64,000 nucleotides of DNA from CAVUOA01 sp963742955 (GCA_963742955.1 CAVUOA010000008.1:868001-932000), one strand, 5' to 3'. Shown: positions 25,568 to 34,447, counted from the stretch's first letter. Made by a program: numbers and translations. The notes: generated by a model from the sequence alone, not told the origin.

Positions 25568-27367
25568 TTATTTAACTAAAACCATTTTTTTAGTGATTGA
25601 AAAATCGCCTGATGTGAGTCTATAGAAATAAATACCGCTGGGAAACGAAGGCGCTGCATTCCATTCAATTATGTGAGAGCCGGACTTTAATTTGCCGCTG
25701 AATAAGACAGCAGCTTCCCTGCCGAGCTCATCATAAACAGTCAGTTTTACATCGGGAGGATGAATTCCGGCCTCAGGTGGAATATCAAATTTGATTTTTG
25801 TGGAAGGGTTAAATGGATTGGGATAGTTCTGATAAAGATTAAATTCTCGCGGCTGAAAATTGGTGTTATTTTCAACACCGATAATACTTCCGTTTTCACT
25901 TATTATAACATGCTGGTTTACGGGAATATTTGTAAATACGGTTGTGTTTCCCGAAAGCCATTCGACTTTAACTGAATCAATAATTGAGGCATTGCCGAGC
26001 CCAAAATGCTGCACCAGGTTTTCGCCGCAGTAACCGGACTGCGCATCAATTTCCCTCATTTGCCAAACGGGATGACCGTTGATTATTGATTTTATCCTGA
26101 TTTTTGACCCGATAGCCGAGCGATTAGTAACTGTGCCGATGCCGGTTACTTCAAGCCAGCTGTTTGAATTTCCGTTATTCAGGTAAGCTGCATTATTTTC
26201 ATTTTCATTGTAAGTTTTAGCAATAAACATATCAAGGTCACCATCACTATCCCAATCACCCCAGGCGAATCCGTATGAATATCCGGAATCGTTTACTATA
26301 TCACCTGATGTAACCTTTTCAAACGTTGGATTCCCTGTTTCCATAAGCATGTTTTTATACAGGTAATTTTTTAAAGGCGAGTCCGGATTCTTGTATGCCT
26401 GAGTTACAAACATATCAAGGTCACCGTCATTATCGAAGTCCCCCCAGCCGCAGCAGGCAAAATAACCGGTTTCGTTTACAATTGTATCATTTGTAATTTT
26501 TGTAAAATTAAAATTACCGTCATTTCTAAACAGGAAGTTGGTTTGATCCCAGTTAGCCACAAAAACGTCAAGGTCACCGTCATTGTCATAATCACCCCAG
26601 CTGGAGCTCCATGAATTTCCTCCGTTAGTTGCCGGCGGCGTGTTAATAATTTTTGTAAAATAACCGCCATCGTTTCTGTATACCAGTTCATTCTGATTGT
26701 TTTCGCAGGAAACAAATAAATCCAAATCTCCATCACCATCAATATCAACCCAATTTACTCCGCGTGAGACACGATTTAAATCAAGAGAAATTACCCCGGT
26801 ATCAATACTTACAAAATTTCCGTTTCCGGTATTTTTATACAGGTGGTTTTTCCAGCTGCCGATTCCTTCGCTGTTAGTAATAAATAAATCTACCAGCCCG
26901 TCATTATTGTAATCACCCCAGCTGCATGTTTCTGAAAAACCCCTGTTTGTGAACACCGGACCCGATGAAAGCAATGTGAAGTTTCCGTTACCCTCATTCT
27001 TGTATATCATGTTGGTTGAATCATACCATGTGACAACGCATAAATCAAGGTTACCGTCATTATCAATATCAGCCCAGCTGCAGCCGTCGAAAGGAAGGCT
27101 GTCAAGTACGGGCGGGATTCCCAATACCCTTGTGAATACTCCGTTATTGTTATTGTAAAGAAAGTTATCCTGGCCGAATCTTTTCCCGTTCGATACAAAA
27201 AGGTCAAGGTCGCCGTCACCGTCATAATCTATAAAATTAACTGACCGTGAAGCTCCGCCGTCTGTTACAAACTGACTGCCGGTTACTTTAGTAAATGTTT
27301 GTGAATTTATGAATGATGCGGAGAATGAAATTATAAAAAGGGCTGCTGCAAAGATTTTTCCTGCCAT
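25568..27367 (-). CDS. secreted FG-GAP/VCBS-repeat protein with ASPIC/UnbV domain and T9SS tag
   Basis: 599 residues. A signal peptide (1-22) precedes seven repeats, each with a DxDxDGxxD calcium loop and a following strand (YDGDGDLDLFVSNG, IDNDGNLDLCVVTW, YNNDGLVDLFITNS, IDGDGDLDLFVSCE, YDNDGDLDVFVANW, FDNDGDLDMFVTQA, WDSDGDLDMFIAKT). Together they form an integrin-alpha-like beta-propeller. An ASPIC/UnbV domain follows (about 420-490; SAIGSKIRIKSIINGHPVWQ, then HFGLGNASIIDSVKVEWLSG). The protein ends with a T9SS sorting domain (NYPNPFNPSTKI.. KKMVLVK). Likely an extracellular calcium-binding adhesion or recognition protein; its ligand is not known. Confidence 0.9.
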   Translation of the reverse strand: MAGKIFAAALFIISFSASFINSQTFTKVTGSQFVTDGGASRSVNFIDYDGDGDLDLFVSNGKRFGQDNFLYNNNNGVFTRVLGIPPVLDSLPFDGCSWADIDNDGNLDLCVVTWYDSTNMIYKNEGNGNFTLLSSGPVFTNRGFSETCSWGDYNNDGLVDLFITNSEGIGSWKNHLYKNTGNGNFVSIDTGVISLDLNRVSRGVNWVDIDGDGDLDLFVSCENNQNELVYRNDGGYFTKIINTPPATNGGNSWSSSWGDYDNDGDLDVFVANWDQTNFLFRNDGNFNFTKITNDTIVNETGYFACCGWGDFDNDGDLDMFVTQAYKNPDSPLKNYLYKNMLMETGNPTFEKVTSGDIVNDSGYSYGFAWGDWDSDGDLDMFIAKTYNENENNAAYLNNGNSNSWLEVTGIGTVTNRSAIGSKIRIKSIINGHPVWQMREIDAQSGYCGENLVQHFGLGNASIIDSVKVEWLSGNTTVFTNIPVNQHVIISENGSIIGVENNTNFQPREFNLYQNYPNPFNPSTKIKFDIPPEAGIHPPDVKLTVYDELGREAAVLFSGKLKSGSHIIEWNAAPSFPSGIYFYRLTSGDFSITKKMVLVK

Positions 27368-27482
27368 AAATGATTTAATTTTAAAAATAGGTCATCAGCG
27401 CAATTTATTTTGAATTGTTCCCCGGTTACAACTTAATTTAACCTGTAATATTAGGTTCCTATTATAATATATTATTGTTAAA

Positions 27483-27511
27483 TAATGTATTATTTTGTAA
27501 ATAATACATTA
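27483..27511. promoter_or_regulatory. perfect palindrome upstream of the 493-residue gene
   Basis: taatgtattattt-tgt-aaataatacatta: 13-bp perfect arms around 3 bases, ending 25 bases before the start codon. AT-rich with no T run after it, so an operator is more likely than a terminator. The binding protein is unknown. Confidence 0.55.
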
Positions 27512-27536
27512 AATTAAGATTTAAATTTAGATTCCT

Positions 27537-29018
27537 ATGAAGGCTTCTGATGACCTTTTTCAGCTAATAAAATCACTTACAAAAAACGAAAAAAGATATT
27601 TCCGGATGTTTGCCGCTTTGCAGAAAGGGAATAAAACATATCTCACCTTGTTCAATGAAATCTCCAGGCAAAAAGTTTATGACGAAACTTTATTAAAAGA
27701 AAAATTTTCAGGAGAGAAATTTATCACACAGCTAAGCTTTACGAAAAACTATCTTTATAAGTTAATCTCTAAAAGCCTTATATCATATTACAGCGAAAGC
27801 ATTCCTGACCAGAGGATAAGTGAGCTAATAATCAGAGCTAAAATTCTGTTCAACAAAGCATTGTTTACACAGTATTTCAAAACTATTGACAGAGCAAGAG
27901 TATTGGCTGAGAAATACGAAAGGTTCGGTTACTTAATTGAAATTCTTGATATGGCGCGGATTATTGTAAAGAAAGAAGAAATCAGAAAGAATCTAAACAG
28001 GAAAATTTATGATGATGCAGAAACAATTCTCGGGAAATCAGGAAATTTATTTGAATACAGCAGCATACTGAACAAGGTATTAAGAATAACCCGTACCCTG
28101 GGCAAATCAAGGGACTTAAAAGGGGAAAGGGAATTAAAATCAATACTTAAGCTTCCGCTTATGAAGAATATAAGCATGGCTAAAAGTGAACGCGCTAAAG
28201 AAATGTTTTATCTTATTATGGAATTGGTTCATCAGGCTGATAATAATGAGCTCTTATTAATAAATTATGCTGAAAAAAGATTAAAGATTATTAATGAAAA
28301 TCCGGTGCCTTTTGAAGGGCATATTATTAATTATAAAAAAGACGTCTTATATAAACTCTTGATGACTGCCGCCGAAAAAGGGAATTATAAAGATATTGAA
28401 ATATATTTTAATGAATTCCAGAACACATCCGGACCTGAAAACAGCTCCGAGGAAATAAATAACTTTTCATTCTTTGCTGAACTGACACTCAATAAAATTA
28501 TTAAATCTGAATCAGGCCAAACTCCTGATATGCTGATTAGCTATATAGAGACACGGCTGGAAAACTATAAAAATAAAATTGATATAGAAATTGAACTCAC
28601 CTTAAAGTTTGCAATAATAAAGTTGTTTGCTATGCAGGGAAAATATGAGTCAGCTCTGCCGAGAATAAATAACCTGCTGAACCATCCGCAGCTTAACATC
28701 AAGTCAGAATTTGAATGTTACCTGAGGCTGATTAATCTCATAGTGCATTTTGAACTTGGAAATTTTGATTTACTTGAATATCTGCTGAAATCAGCTTACC
28801 GCTATCTTTATAAAAGAAAAAAATTATATAAGCTGGAAATACTTATATTGAATTTTATACGCCGGATACCTTTAATGAATACTCCTGACTCAGTTAAAAT
28901 GAATTTTGCAATTCTTAAAAAAGAGATGCAAAAATTAAAAAAAGACCCCTACGAGAAGAATGCATTTGAATATTTCGATTTCCTTAGGTGGGTAGATTCC
29001 AAAGCAGGTTCCAAGTAG
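27537..29018 (+). CDS. helical protein of unknown function (493 aa)
   Basis: Not recognised beyond a Bacteroidota-type hypothetical family that begins MKASDDLFQLIKSLTKNEKR and continues YFRMFAALQKGNKTYLTLFN. No signal peptide or membrane helix is visible; the protein is rich in Lys, Leu, Ile and Glu and looks entirely alpha-helical, with a TPR-like solenoid pattern (KLFAMQGKYESALPRINNLL, then LYKLEILILNFIRR). The N-terminal part could be a helical adaptor. A perfect palindrome lies immediately upstream, suggesting dedicated regulation. It is the only gene between the secreted FG-GAP protein and mtaB. Confidence 0.75.
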   Translation: MKASDDLFQLIKSLTKNEKRYFRMFAALQKGNKTYLTLFNEISRQKVYDETLLKEKFSGEKFITQLSFTKNYLYKLISKSLISYYSESIPDQRISELIIRAKILFNKALFTQYFKTIDRARVLAEKYERFGYLIEILDMARIIVKKEEIRKNLNRKIYDDAETILGKSGNLFEYSSILNKVLRITRTLGKSRDLKGERELKSILKLPLMKNISMAKSERAKEMFYLIMELVHQADNNELLLINYAEKRLKIINENPVPFEGHIINYKKDVLYKLLMTAAEKGNYKDIEIYFNEFQNTSGPENSSEEINNFSFFAELTLNKIIKSESGQTPDMLISYIETRLENYKNKIDIEIELTLKFAIIKLFAMQGKYESALPRINNLLNHPQLNIKSEFECYLRLINLIVHFELGNFDLLEYLLKSAYRYLYKRKKLYKLEILILNFIRRIPLMNTPDSVKMNFAILKKEMQKLKKDPYEKNAFEYFDFLRWVDSKAGSK

Positions 29019-29098
29019 CTGATTTATATTGATTTTAGATAAATTAAAATGACCGGAATAGAATTTTTTACTATTTTTGTAGTTCTGCTTATTTAATA

Positions 29099-29659
29099 AT
29101 GCAAAAAACCGTATCACTACATACATTAGGCTGTAAACTGAATTATTCGGAGACCTCAACTCTCACAGGGCAATTCCATGACCGCGGGTTTATTGTTAAT
29201 GATTATGGCAAAGATTCTGATGTATTCGTGCTCAACACATGCACCGTCACGGAAAATGCTGATAAAGAATGCAGGCAAATTGTAAGGAGTGTGCTGTCGA
29301 AAAATCCATCTACTTACGTTATTGTTACAGGGTGTTATGCACAGCTTCAGCCTCATGAGCTTGCCGCTATTCACGGAGTTGACCTTGTCCTTGGCACGCA
29401 CGAAAAATTCAAACTTTTCGATTACATTGATAACTTCGAAAAAAAGTCTTACTCATGTGTTTTCACTTCCCCGATTGATAATGTTACGGATTTTGATTAC
29501 GCTTATTCATCGGATATTGATTCTCGCACAAGGGCATTTCTTAAAATACAGGACGGGTGCGATTACAACTGTTCATTCTGCACAATCCCGCTTGCGCGCG
29601 GCGGCTCAAGAAGCCTCGAAATAAACAAAGTAATTGAGAACGCTACAAAAGCTGATTGA
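29099..29659 (+). CDS. mtaB: MtaB tRNA methylthiotransferase, N-terminal fragment
   Basis: MtaB converts N6-threonylcarbamoyladenosine at position 37 of tRNA to its 2-methylthio form, using two Fe-S clusters and S-adenosylmethionine. This part has the UPF0004 domain with three cluster cysteines (LGCKLNYSETS, VLNTCTVTENAD, VTGCYAQLQPHE) and the radical-SAM motif CDYNCSFCTIP. The frame ends at NATKAD; removing one A from the run at 29646-29650 restores KLIDSGYKEIVLTGVNTGDY. A second, opposite shift near 29707-29710 leads to the next fragment. The full gene is 29099-30418, about 440 residues. Confidence 0.9.
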   Translation: MQKTVSLHTLGCKLNYSETSTLTGQFHDRGFIVNDYGKDSDVFVLNTCTVTENADKECRQIVRSVLSKNPSTYVIVTGCYAQLQPHELAAIHGVDLVLGTHEKFKLFDYIDNFEKKSYSCVFTSPIDNVTDFDYAYSSDIDSRTRAFLKIQDGCDYNCSFCTIPLARGGSRSLEINKVIENATKAD

Positions 29660-29764
29660 TTCTGGTTATAAAGAAATTGTATTAACCGGCGTTAATACAG
29701 GGGACTATCTTTACAAATTACAGATACGAATTCAAAATTACAAATTGTTAAACTTATTGATGTA

Positions 29765-30418
29765 TTGTATGAATTGGATAAACTGAATATTGAGCGTTTG
29801 AGAATCAGTTCAATCGAACCTAATCTTCTAACAGATGAAATTATTCAGCTTGTAAAATCATCCGATAAATTCTGCAGGCATTTCCACATTCCCCTGCAAA
29901 GCGGTGATAATAAAATCCTCAAACTGATGAGACGAAGGTACAATACAGAATTATACAGAGAACTGATTGAGAAATTAAATGAAGAAATTCCGAACATTGG
30001 GATTGGCGTTGATGTTATAGTCGGTTTCCCGGGTGAAACGGATGAGAACTTTGAAAATACATTTCGTTTTATTGAGGAACTTGATATCAGCTACCTGCAT
30101 GTTTTCAATTATTCGGAAAGAAAAAATACAAACGCAGTAACTCTTCCCGGAAAAGTTGATATAATAAAACGTAAGAAAAGAAGTGAGATTTTAAGGGAGC
30201 TTTCTGCTAAAAAGAAATTCAATTTTTATCAAAAGAATTCAGGCACAATACAGAAAGTCCTTTTCGAAACTCTTCAGCCTAACGGCACAATACTTGGTTT
30301 CACAGATAATTACATCAAAGTAAAAACTGCCGGTTCTAAAGAGCTGGAAAATCAAATTTTACAGGTTAAATTATCCCCGCCCGAAACTGTTAATTACACA
30401 AAAGCCGAAATAATTTAA
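29765..30418 (+). CDS. mtaB: MtaB, C-terminal fragment
   Basis: The second half of the radical-SAM barrel (RLRISSIEPNLLTDEIIQLV, then FHIPLQSGDNKILKLMRRRY, then GVDVIVGFPGETDENFENTF) and the TRAM-like RNA-binding end. True coding in this frame starts about 29711. The stop is 3 bases before the sixA start, so the two genes are coupled. Confidence 0.9.
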   Translation: MYELDKLNIERLRISSIEPNLLTDEIIQLVKSSDKFCRHFHIPLQSGDNKILKLMRRRYNTELYRELIEKLNEEIPNIGIGVDVIVGFPGETDENFENTFRFIEELDISYLHVFNYSERKNTNAVTLPGKVDIIKRKKRSEILRELSAKKKFNFYQKNSGTIQKVLFETLQPNGTILGFTDNYIKVKTAGSKELENQILQVKLSPPETVNYTKAEII

Positions 30419-30421
30419 TTT

Positions 30422-30921
30422 ATGCATATTTACCTTATCAGGCATGCAGAGGCTGTTGAACTGGATAAAGAAATCGGTGAAGACAGCTTCCGTTACCTGT
30501 CTATGCGGGAAGGAACCATGCTGCTGAAGTTGTAGAACGGCTTAAAGGGCTGAAAGTAAATTTTGATTTAATACTTACAAGCCCTCTGGTAAGAGCGGTT
30601 CAAACAGCGGAAATTTTTTCCGGACTGCTTCATCACAAAGGTGATTTTAAAACTGCTGTCGAGCTGATTGGAGGAGCATCCTTCGGCAAGTTCGAGCAGC
30701 TTATAAAACGAAATTCGCATCACGAAAACATTGCATGCTTCGGGCACGCGCCTGATGTAAACCTGTTTGCGGTTAATCTTATTAAGACAAATAACGTAAC
30801 GGAATTAAAAATCCACTTTAAAAATTGCAGTGTGTGCAAAATTGATTATGATGCAAAAAGCGGAACAGGAAATTTTGAATGGTTTCTGAAATCAGACACA
30901 CTACAGGTTGTGAAATCCTAG
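30422..30921 (+). CDS. sixA: SixA-type histidine phosphatase, one frameshift
   Basis: A small histidine phosphatase of about 165 residues starting with MHIYLIRHAEAVELDKEIG, where the RHG-like motif RHAEA holds the catalytic His. A missing base near 30502 ends the first frame after 38 codons. Adding it back gives YAGRNHAAEVVERLKGLKVN and then LILTSPLVRAVQTAEIF, the second catalytic Arg block, followed by FGHAPDVNLFAVN with the second His. The frame then stays open to TAG at 30919. SixA removes phosphate from phosphohistidine on signalling proteins. Three bases after mtaB; its stop overlaps the convergent M50 gene by 4 bases. Confidence 0.8.
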
Positions 30922-31955
30922 AAGTTGCTGAACGGAACCGGCGTAAACGAAGTTATAAACATAAACAGAGCAAACACACCCCATAACTGCCTTCTTAATC
31001 CAATCGGCTCCGGGTCATACATTGGCGGATGGTCAATCTTGATAATAAAAAACATAAGTATCGCCCACACAAGCCAGTTGAACAAACCGTAATTCGCAAA
31101 AATTTCAATTCCGATAAACGGCAGCAAACCAAGCAGACCCATGCTTAATGTAAAACCGAAAAATAATCTAGCTATGATTTTATGCTTATTACCAAGCAGT
31201 GCGTAAGCAATATGTCCTCCGTCAAGCTGACCGACAGGGAGCAGGTTTAGCGCAGTTACAAGCAGACCAAACCATCCGACACACAAAAACGGGTAATGGT
31301 ACATTTCATTCATCGGGGGAAGAAATACGCTTGGCGATGCTGTAAACAGCTTGCCGAGACCCCAGTAAAGCAGTGTATTGCCGAATGAAAATCCTGTAAG
31401 CGGAACACCTGTTGTTACATATTCAGGGTGAACGGTAAAAATATATTCAAACGGGGGAAGGTGTGTCATTCCCCACACCAATACAATCAGTGATGCTATA
31501 AATCCCGAAACAGGCCCCGCTATTCCGATATCGAATAATGCTTTCCTGGTGCGCGAAGGCGATTTCATTCTGATTACGGCGCCCATAGTACCAAACGGAT
31601 TTAAAAACAAAAACGGGAACGGAATATAAAACGGAAGTGTAACTTTTACTTTGTGAATTCTGGCTGCAAAGTAATGTCCAAACTCATGGCATGAGAGAAC
31701 AAATAAAATTAATATAGAATATTTAAGCCCGTAATGAAAATTATCGAGATTAAACGGGTCTTTATTAAGCCAGCCTACTCCTGCAAGTGTTGTTGAAAAG
31801 AATGTAAACACAAACAGTATTATGTTCCAGAATATACCAAGCCCTTTGCGTTTCTGCGGAAGCTCTTCGTCATACACAGGCTGCCACTGCCCGCTTTGGG
31901 GATAGTCTGACTGCGGCGGATTGTAAGGATTTATATTTTCTTTGTTATCTTCCAA
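30918..31955 (-). CDS. M50 family site-2-like membrane protease
   Basis: 345 residues, polytopic membrane zinc metalloprotease. A Pro/Gln-rich cytoplasmic N-terminus (1-38) is followed by about seven hydrophobic segments. The zinc site is HEFGH at 90-94 (FVLSCHEFGHYFAARIHK) with the distal LLPVGQLDGGHIAYALLG supplying the Asp ligand. There is no PDZ insertion, so it is closer to the short archaeal/cyanobacterial S2P group than to RseP. Expected to cut transmembrane segments of regulators; the target is not apparent. The next minus-strand gene upstream is rimO, about 126 bases away. Confidence 0.88.
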   Translation of the reverse strand: MEDNKENINPYNPPQSDYPQSGQWQPVYDEELPQKRKGLGIFWNIILFVFTFFSTTLAGVGWLNKDPFNLDNFHYGLKYSILILFVLSCHEFGHYFAARIHKVKVTLPFYIPFPFLFLNPFGTMGAVIRMKSPSRTRKALFDIGIAGPVSGFIASLIVLVWGMTHLPPFEYIFTVHPEYVTTGVPLTGFSFGNTLLYWGLGKLFTASPSVFLPPMNEMYHYPFLCVGWFGLLVTALNLLPVGQLDGGHIAYALLGNKHKIIARLFFGFTLSMGLLGLLPFIGIEIFANYGLFNWLVWAILMFFIIKIDHPPMYDPEPIGLRRQLWGVFALFMFITSFTPVPFSNF

Positions 31956-32069
31956 AATAATTAGAACTCAATTTAGATATGAATAATTTCTTAAAAAAGG
32001 AGGAATTTGCGGGATAACCCCGTCACACTGTCCGCATTGGCTGATTGTTTCAGAGTCTGGTTTTTAGAT

Positions 32070-32086
32070 GCTGAAACAAGTTCAGC
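32070..32086. repeat. REP-like hairpin overlapping the rimO stop
   Basis: gctgaa-acaag-ttcagc inside agatgctgaaacaagttca, followed by gcatgaca, a form of small dispersed element seen in many bacterial genomes. Its right arm encodes the rimO stop codon and the last residues (CLSC). Confidence 0.5.
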
Positions 32087-33401
32087 ATGACAGACAAACC
32101 TTCCCATACAAATCATATTCACTTGCTTCCGTAATTTCCACATCGGCAAAATCTCCAACCCTGACGTAGTAATCAGAAGCATTTATCAGCACTTCGTTAT
32201 CAACTTCCGGAGAATCAAACTCCGTGCGCCCGATAAAATAATCACCTTCTTTTCTGTCAAATAAAACTTTAATTGTCTGCCCTATTCTTTTTTTATTCAT
32301 TTCAAGAGAAATCTCTTTTTGTATTTTCATAATTTCCTCTGCCCTTTTTTCTTTAACTTTCCCGGGCACATCATCTTTCAATTTATATGCTGTTGTGTTT
32401 TCTTCGTGAGAATAAGTAAATATACCAAGCCTTTCAAAGCGTGTATTACTAACCCACTCTTTTAATTCTTCAAACTCAGTTTCCGTTTCACCCGGGTAGC
32501 CGGCTATTAGAGTTGTACGTAATGCTATGCCCGGTACTTTATCTCTTATAGAGCTAACAAGATCATTAGTTTTTTCTCTGGTTGTTCCGCGCAGCATTGA
32601 ACCAAGTAACCTGTCATTAATGTGCTGAAGCGGCATATCAAGATAATTGCAGATATTATTTCTTTCTCTCATAACATCAAGTATATCGAGCGGAAAACCC
32701 GAGGGGAATGCGTAATGCAGGCGAATCCATTCAATTCCGTCTACATCTGATAAATGTTTTAGCAGTTCAGAAAGATTTCTTTTCTTATAAATATCCAGTC
32801 CGTAGTAAGTTAAATCCTGAGCAATTAAAATAAGCTCTTTGGTTCCGTTCTTCGCAAGTTGCTTTGCCTGCTTAATCAATTCTTCAGCCGGAATAGAAAC
32901 ATGTTTACCTCTCATAATCGGTATAGCGCAAAATGAGCATGGTCTGTCACATCCTTCGGAGATTTTAAAATATGCGTAATGGTTCGGAGTAGTTAAGAGC
33001 CTCTCTCCAATCAGTTCATGTTTATAATCTGCGCCGAGAGTTTTTAATAATCGCGGAAGGTCATTCGTACCGAAGTATTCATCGACATTCGGAATTTCTT
33101 TTCTCAGCTCCGGCTTATAGCGTTCCGAAAGACATCCGGTAACATAAACTTTCTCAACCAAACCTTCTTCTTTTGCTTTTGCATATTGAAGAATTGTATT
33201 AATCGATTCCTGTTTGGCATTATCAATAAATCCGCAGGTATTTATAATTACTATTGAAGCATCACCATTTTCGGATTCGTGTTCAACCTCAATATTATTG
33301 GCTTTCAGCTGTCCCATAAGTACTTCAGAATCATATACATTCTTGGAACAGCCAAGGGTTATTACGTTGATTTTATTTTTTTTTAGTGTTTTGGTCTTCA
33401 A
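32082..33401 (-). CDS. rimO: RimO ribosomal protein uS12 methylthiotransferase
   Basis: 439 residues, TTG start (MKTKTLKKNKINVITLGCSK). RimO adds a methylthio group to the conserved Asp of ribosomal protein S12 (Asp89 in E. coli), using two 4Fe-4S clusters. The N-terminal cluster uses Cys in ITLGCSKN, INTCGFI and VTGCLSERY; the radical-SAM cluster uses CDRPCSFCAIP. Substrate-barrel motifs LPLQHIND-like (MPLQHINDRLLGSMLRG) and TLIAGYPGETETEFEEL are present, with a TRAM domain at the end (VLFDRKEGDYFIGRTEFDSP). The last few residues are encoded by a REP-like repeat, so the natural C-terminus may have been about five residues different. RimO and MtaB, two related enzymes, lie within 2 kb on opposite strands. 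Confidence 0.93.
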   Translation of the reverse strand: MKTKTLKKNKINVITLGCSKNVYDSEVLMGQLKANNIEVEHESENGDASIVIINTCGFIDNAKQESINTILQYAKAKEEGLVEKVYVTGCLSERYKPELRKEIPNVDEYFGTNDLPRLLKTLGADYKHELIGERLLTTPNHYAYFKISEGCDRPCSFCAIPIMRGKHVSIPAEELIKQAKQLAKNGTKELILIAQDLTYYGLDIYKKRNLSELLKHLSDVDGIEWIRLHYAFPSGFPLDILDVMRERNNICNYLDMPLQHINDRLLGSMLRGTTREKTNDLVSSIRDKVPGIALRTTLIAGYPGETETEFEELKEWVSNTRFERLGIFTYSHEENTTAYKLKDDVPGKVKEKRAEEIMKIQKEISLEMNKKRIGQTIKVLFDRKEGDYFIGRTEFDSPEVDNEVLINASDYYVRVGDFADVEITEASEYDLYGKVCLSC

Positions 33402-33419
33402 TATCAGGAAAAAATAAGA

Positions 33420-33447
33420 GATTCCATCTTTTTTGAAAGATGGAATC
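33420..33447. repeat. perfect hairpin upstream of rimO
   Basis: gattccatcttt-tttg-aaagatggaatc, 12-bp arms. It lies 19 bases upstream of the rimO start codon. It is not placed to terminate any gene seen here, so a REP-like element or a 5' leader structure is more likely. Confidence 0.55.
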
Positions 33448-33734
33448 CGGGTTGTTTACAAAAATACGAAAAATCGGCAACTCCTGCACTCATTAGCCTT
33501 TCATTAACTGTGAACCTTAAAACAAAGATTCAGTATGCATAGTTCATATATTTTATTTTATATATAAATCGGAAATGTATTATAAAAAAAGTACCTGATT
33601 TTTGCCTATCATTATCAATATAGATGTCTTATATTTACAAGTAGTGTAAGCTGCCATGCGGCAGATGTTTGTCTGAAGACCGGCATAATTGATATACTGT
33701 TTTTCCATGAGTTTAAATTTTAAGGCATTTTCAA

Positions 33735-33766
33735 ATACTGCAAAAAAAGGGCAGTTTGATTACTTG
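33735..33766. repeat. dispersed intergenic repeat, copy 3
   Basis: atactgcaaaaaaagggcag followed by tttgattacttg, matching the copies at 4929 and 5077 in order and spacing. This copy lacks the palindromic right part. Confidence 0.6.
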
Positions 33767-33774
33767 TTTAGAAA

Positions 33775-33844
33775 AATACTGCGTTTTAAGGTCATTTTCA
33801 TTACTTACCATTACTTCAAGTAACAAAAAAATTGGGAAAATTTT
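33775..33844. repeat. dispersed intergenic repeat, copy 4
   Basis: aatactgcgttttaaggtca, then ttttcattactta, ttacttcaagtaa and ttgggaaaatttt. It aligns end to end with the 5077-5161 copy except for that copy's inserted palindrome, and sits directly behind copy 3. Confidence 0.6.
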
Positions 33845-33913
33845 GTGAATATTTAAAATACTTACCATAACTTAATTTTGTGTAACAATTTATTAATATA
33901 TAAAGGATACAAT

Positions 33914-34330
33914 TTGAAACAAAGAACATTAGCAATTCTAAAGCCCGATTGCCTTGAAAAGAATATCCAGGGAAAGGTAATTCAGCAGATTATTGATGCA
34001 GGATTCAAAATAATCGGCATGCGCCTGGTGCAGCTCTCTGCACCTTCGGCACAAAAGTTTTATGAAGTTCATAAAGAACGTCCTTTCTACAATGACCTTG
34101 TGAGATATATGACCTCCGGTCCCGTAATTCCCATGGCGCTTGAGAAAGATAACGCAGTGTCTGATTTCCGCAAATTAATAGGCGCAACAGACCCCAAAAA
34201 GGCTGAGGAGGGAACAGTCCGCAGACTGTATGCCGAATCAATCGAACGCAATATAGTCCACGGTTCCGACTCCCCCGAAAATGCGGTAAAGGAAATCGGT
34301 CACTTTTTCAGGGAAGAAGATTTGGTATAA
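33914..34330 (+). CDS. ndk: nucleoside-diphosphate kinase
   Basis: 138 residues from TTG 33914 (MKQRTLAILKPDCLEKN), preceded by aaagga; a longer ATG-type reading from 33878 only adds intergenic DNA. It transfers the terminal phosphate between nucleoside tri- and diphosphates through a phosphohistidine. The catalytic His is His116 in NIVHGSDSPENA. Other family marks are the Lys in ILKPD, YxxH-like FYEVHKERPFYNDLVRYMTS and ATDPKKAEEGTVRRLYA. The length is standard. It lies 117 bases upstream of the lrp-like gene; a clear promoter in that gap indicates separate transcription. Confidence 0.95.
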   Translation: MKQRTLAILKPDCLEKNIQGKVIQQIIDAGFKIIGMRLVQLSAPSAQKFYEVHKERPFYNDLVRYMTSGPVIPMALEKDNAVSDFRKLIGATDPKKAEEGTVRRLYAESIERNIVHGSDSPENAVKEIGHFFREEDLV

Positions 34331-34348
34331 CTGCTAAATTTTCAAGTA

Positions 34349-34386
34349 TTGACAAACTTCTTATTTTACCTTATATTTGTAGGTAA
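34349..34386 (+). promoter_or_regulatory. promoter with overlapping palindrome upstream of the lrp-glnA operon
   Basis: TTGACA (34349-34354), 17 bases, then TATATT (34372-34377). TATATTTG also fits the TAnnTTTG element of Bacteroidota sigma factors. The palindrome ttacct-N9-aggtaa (34366-34386) covers the -10 region. Further ttacct/acctaaa motifs follow to 34437, as expected for cooperative binding by an Lrp-type protein. Confidence 0.7.
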
Positions 34387-34447
34387 ATAATCGTTATTAC
34401 CTTAAAACATAAGGCTAAAACCTAAAATTACCTAAATAATTAAGGCG

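Larger units (their letters stand above)
33448..33913. other. non-coding stretch between rimO and ndk
   Basis: No gene is seen. It holds two copies of the ACTGC..GGGCAGTTT repeat (33735-33766 and 33775-33844) and must carry the promoters of divergent rimO and ndk; a ribosome site aaagga lies at 33903-33908, 6 bases before the ndk TTG. Confidence 0.6.

Noticed and set aside
31991..32182. Short minus-strand open frame overlapping the rimO end
   Set aside because: It is an alternative frame through the rimO 3' end and the REP-like repeat (CHAELVSASK pattern), a well-known false open frame from such repeats.
33878..33913. Upstream extension of ndk
   Set aside because: Nucleoside-diphosphate kinases begin close to the KxRTLAILKPD strand; the added 12 residues come from intergenic AT-rich DNA.
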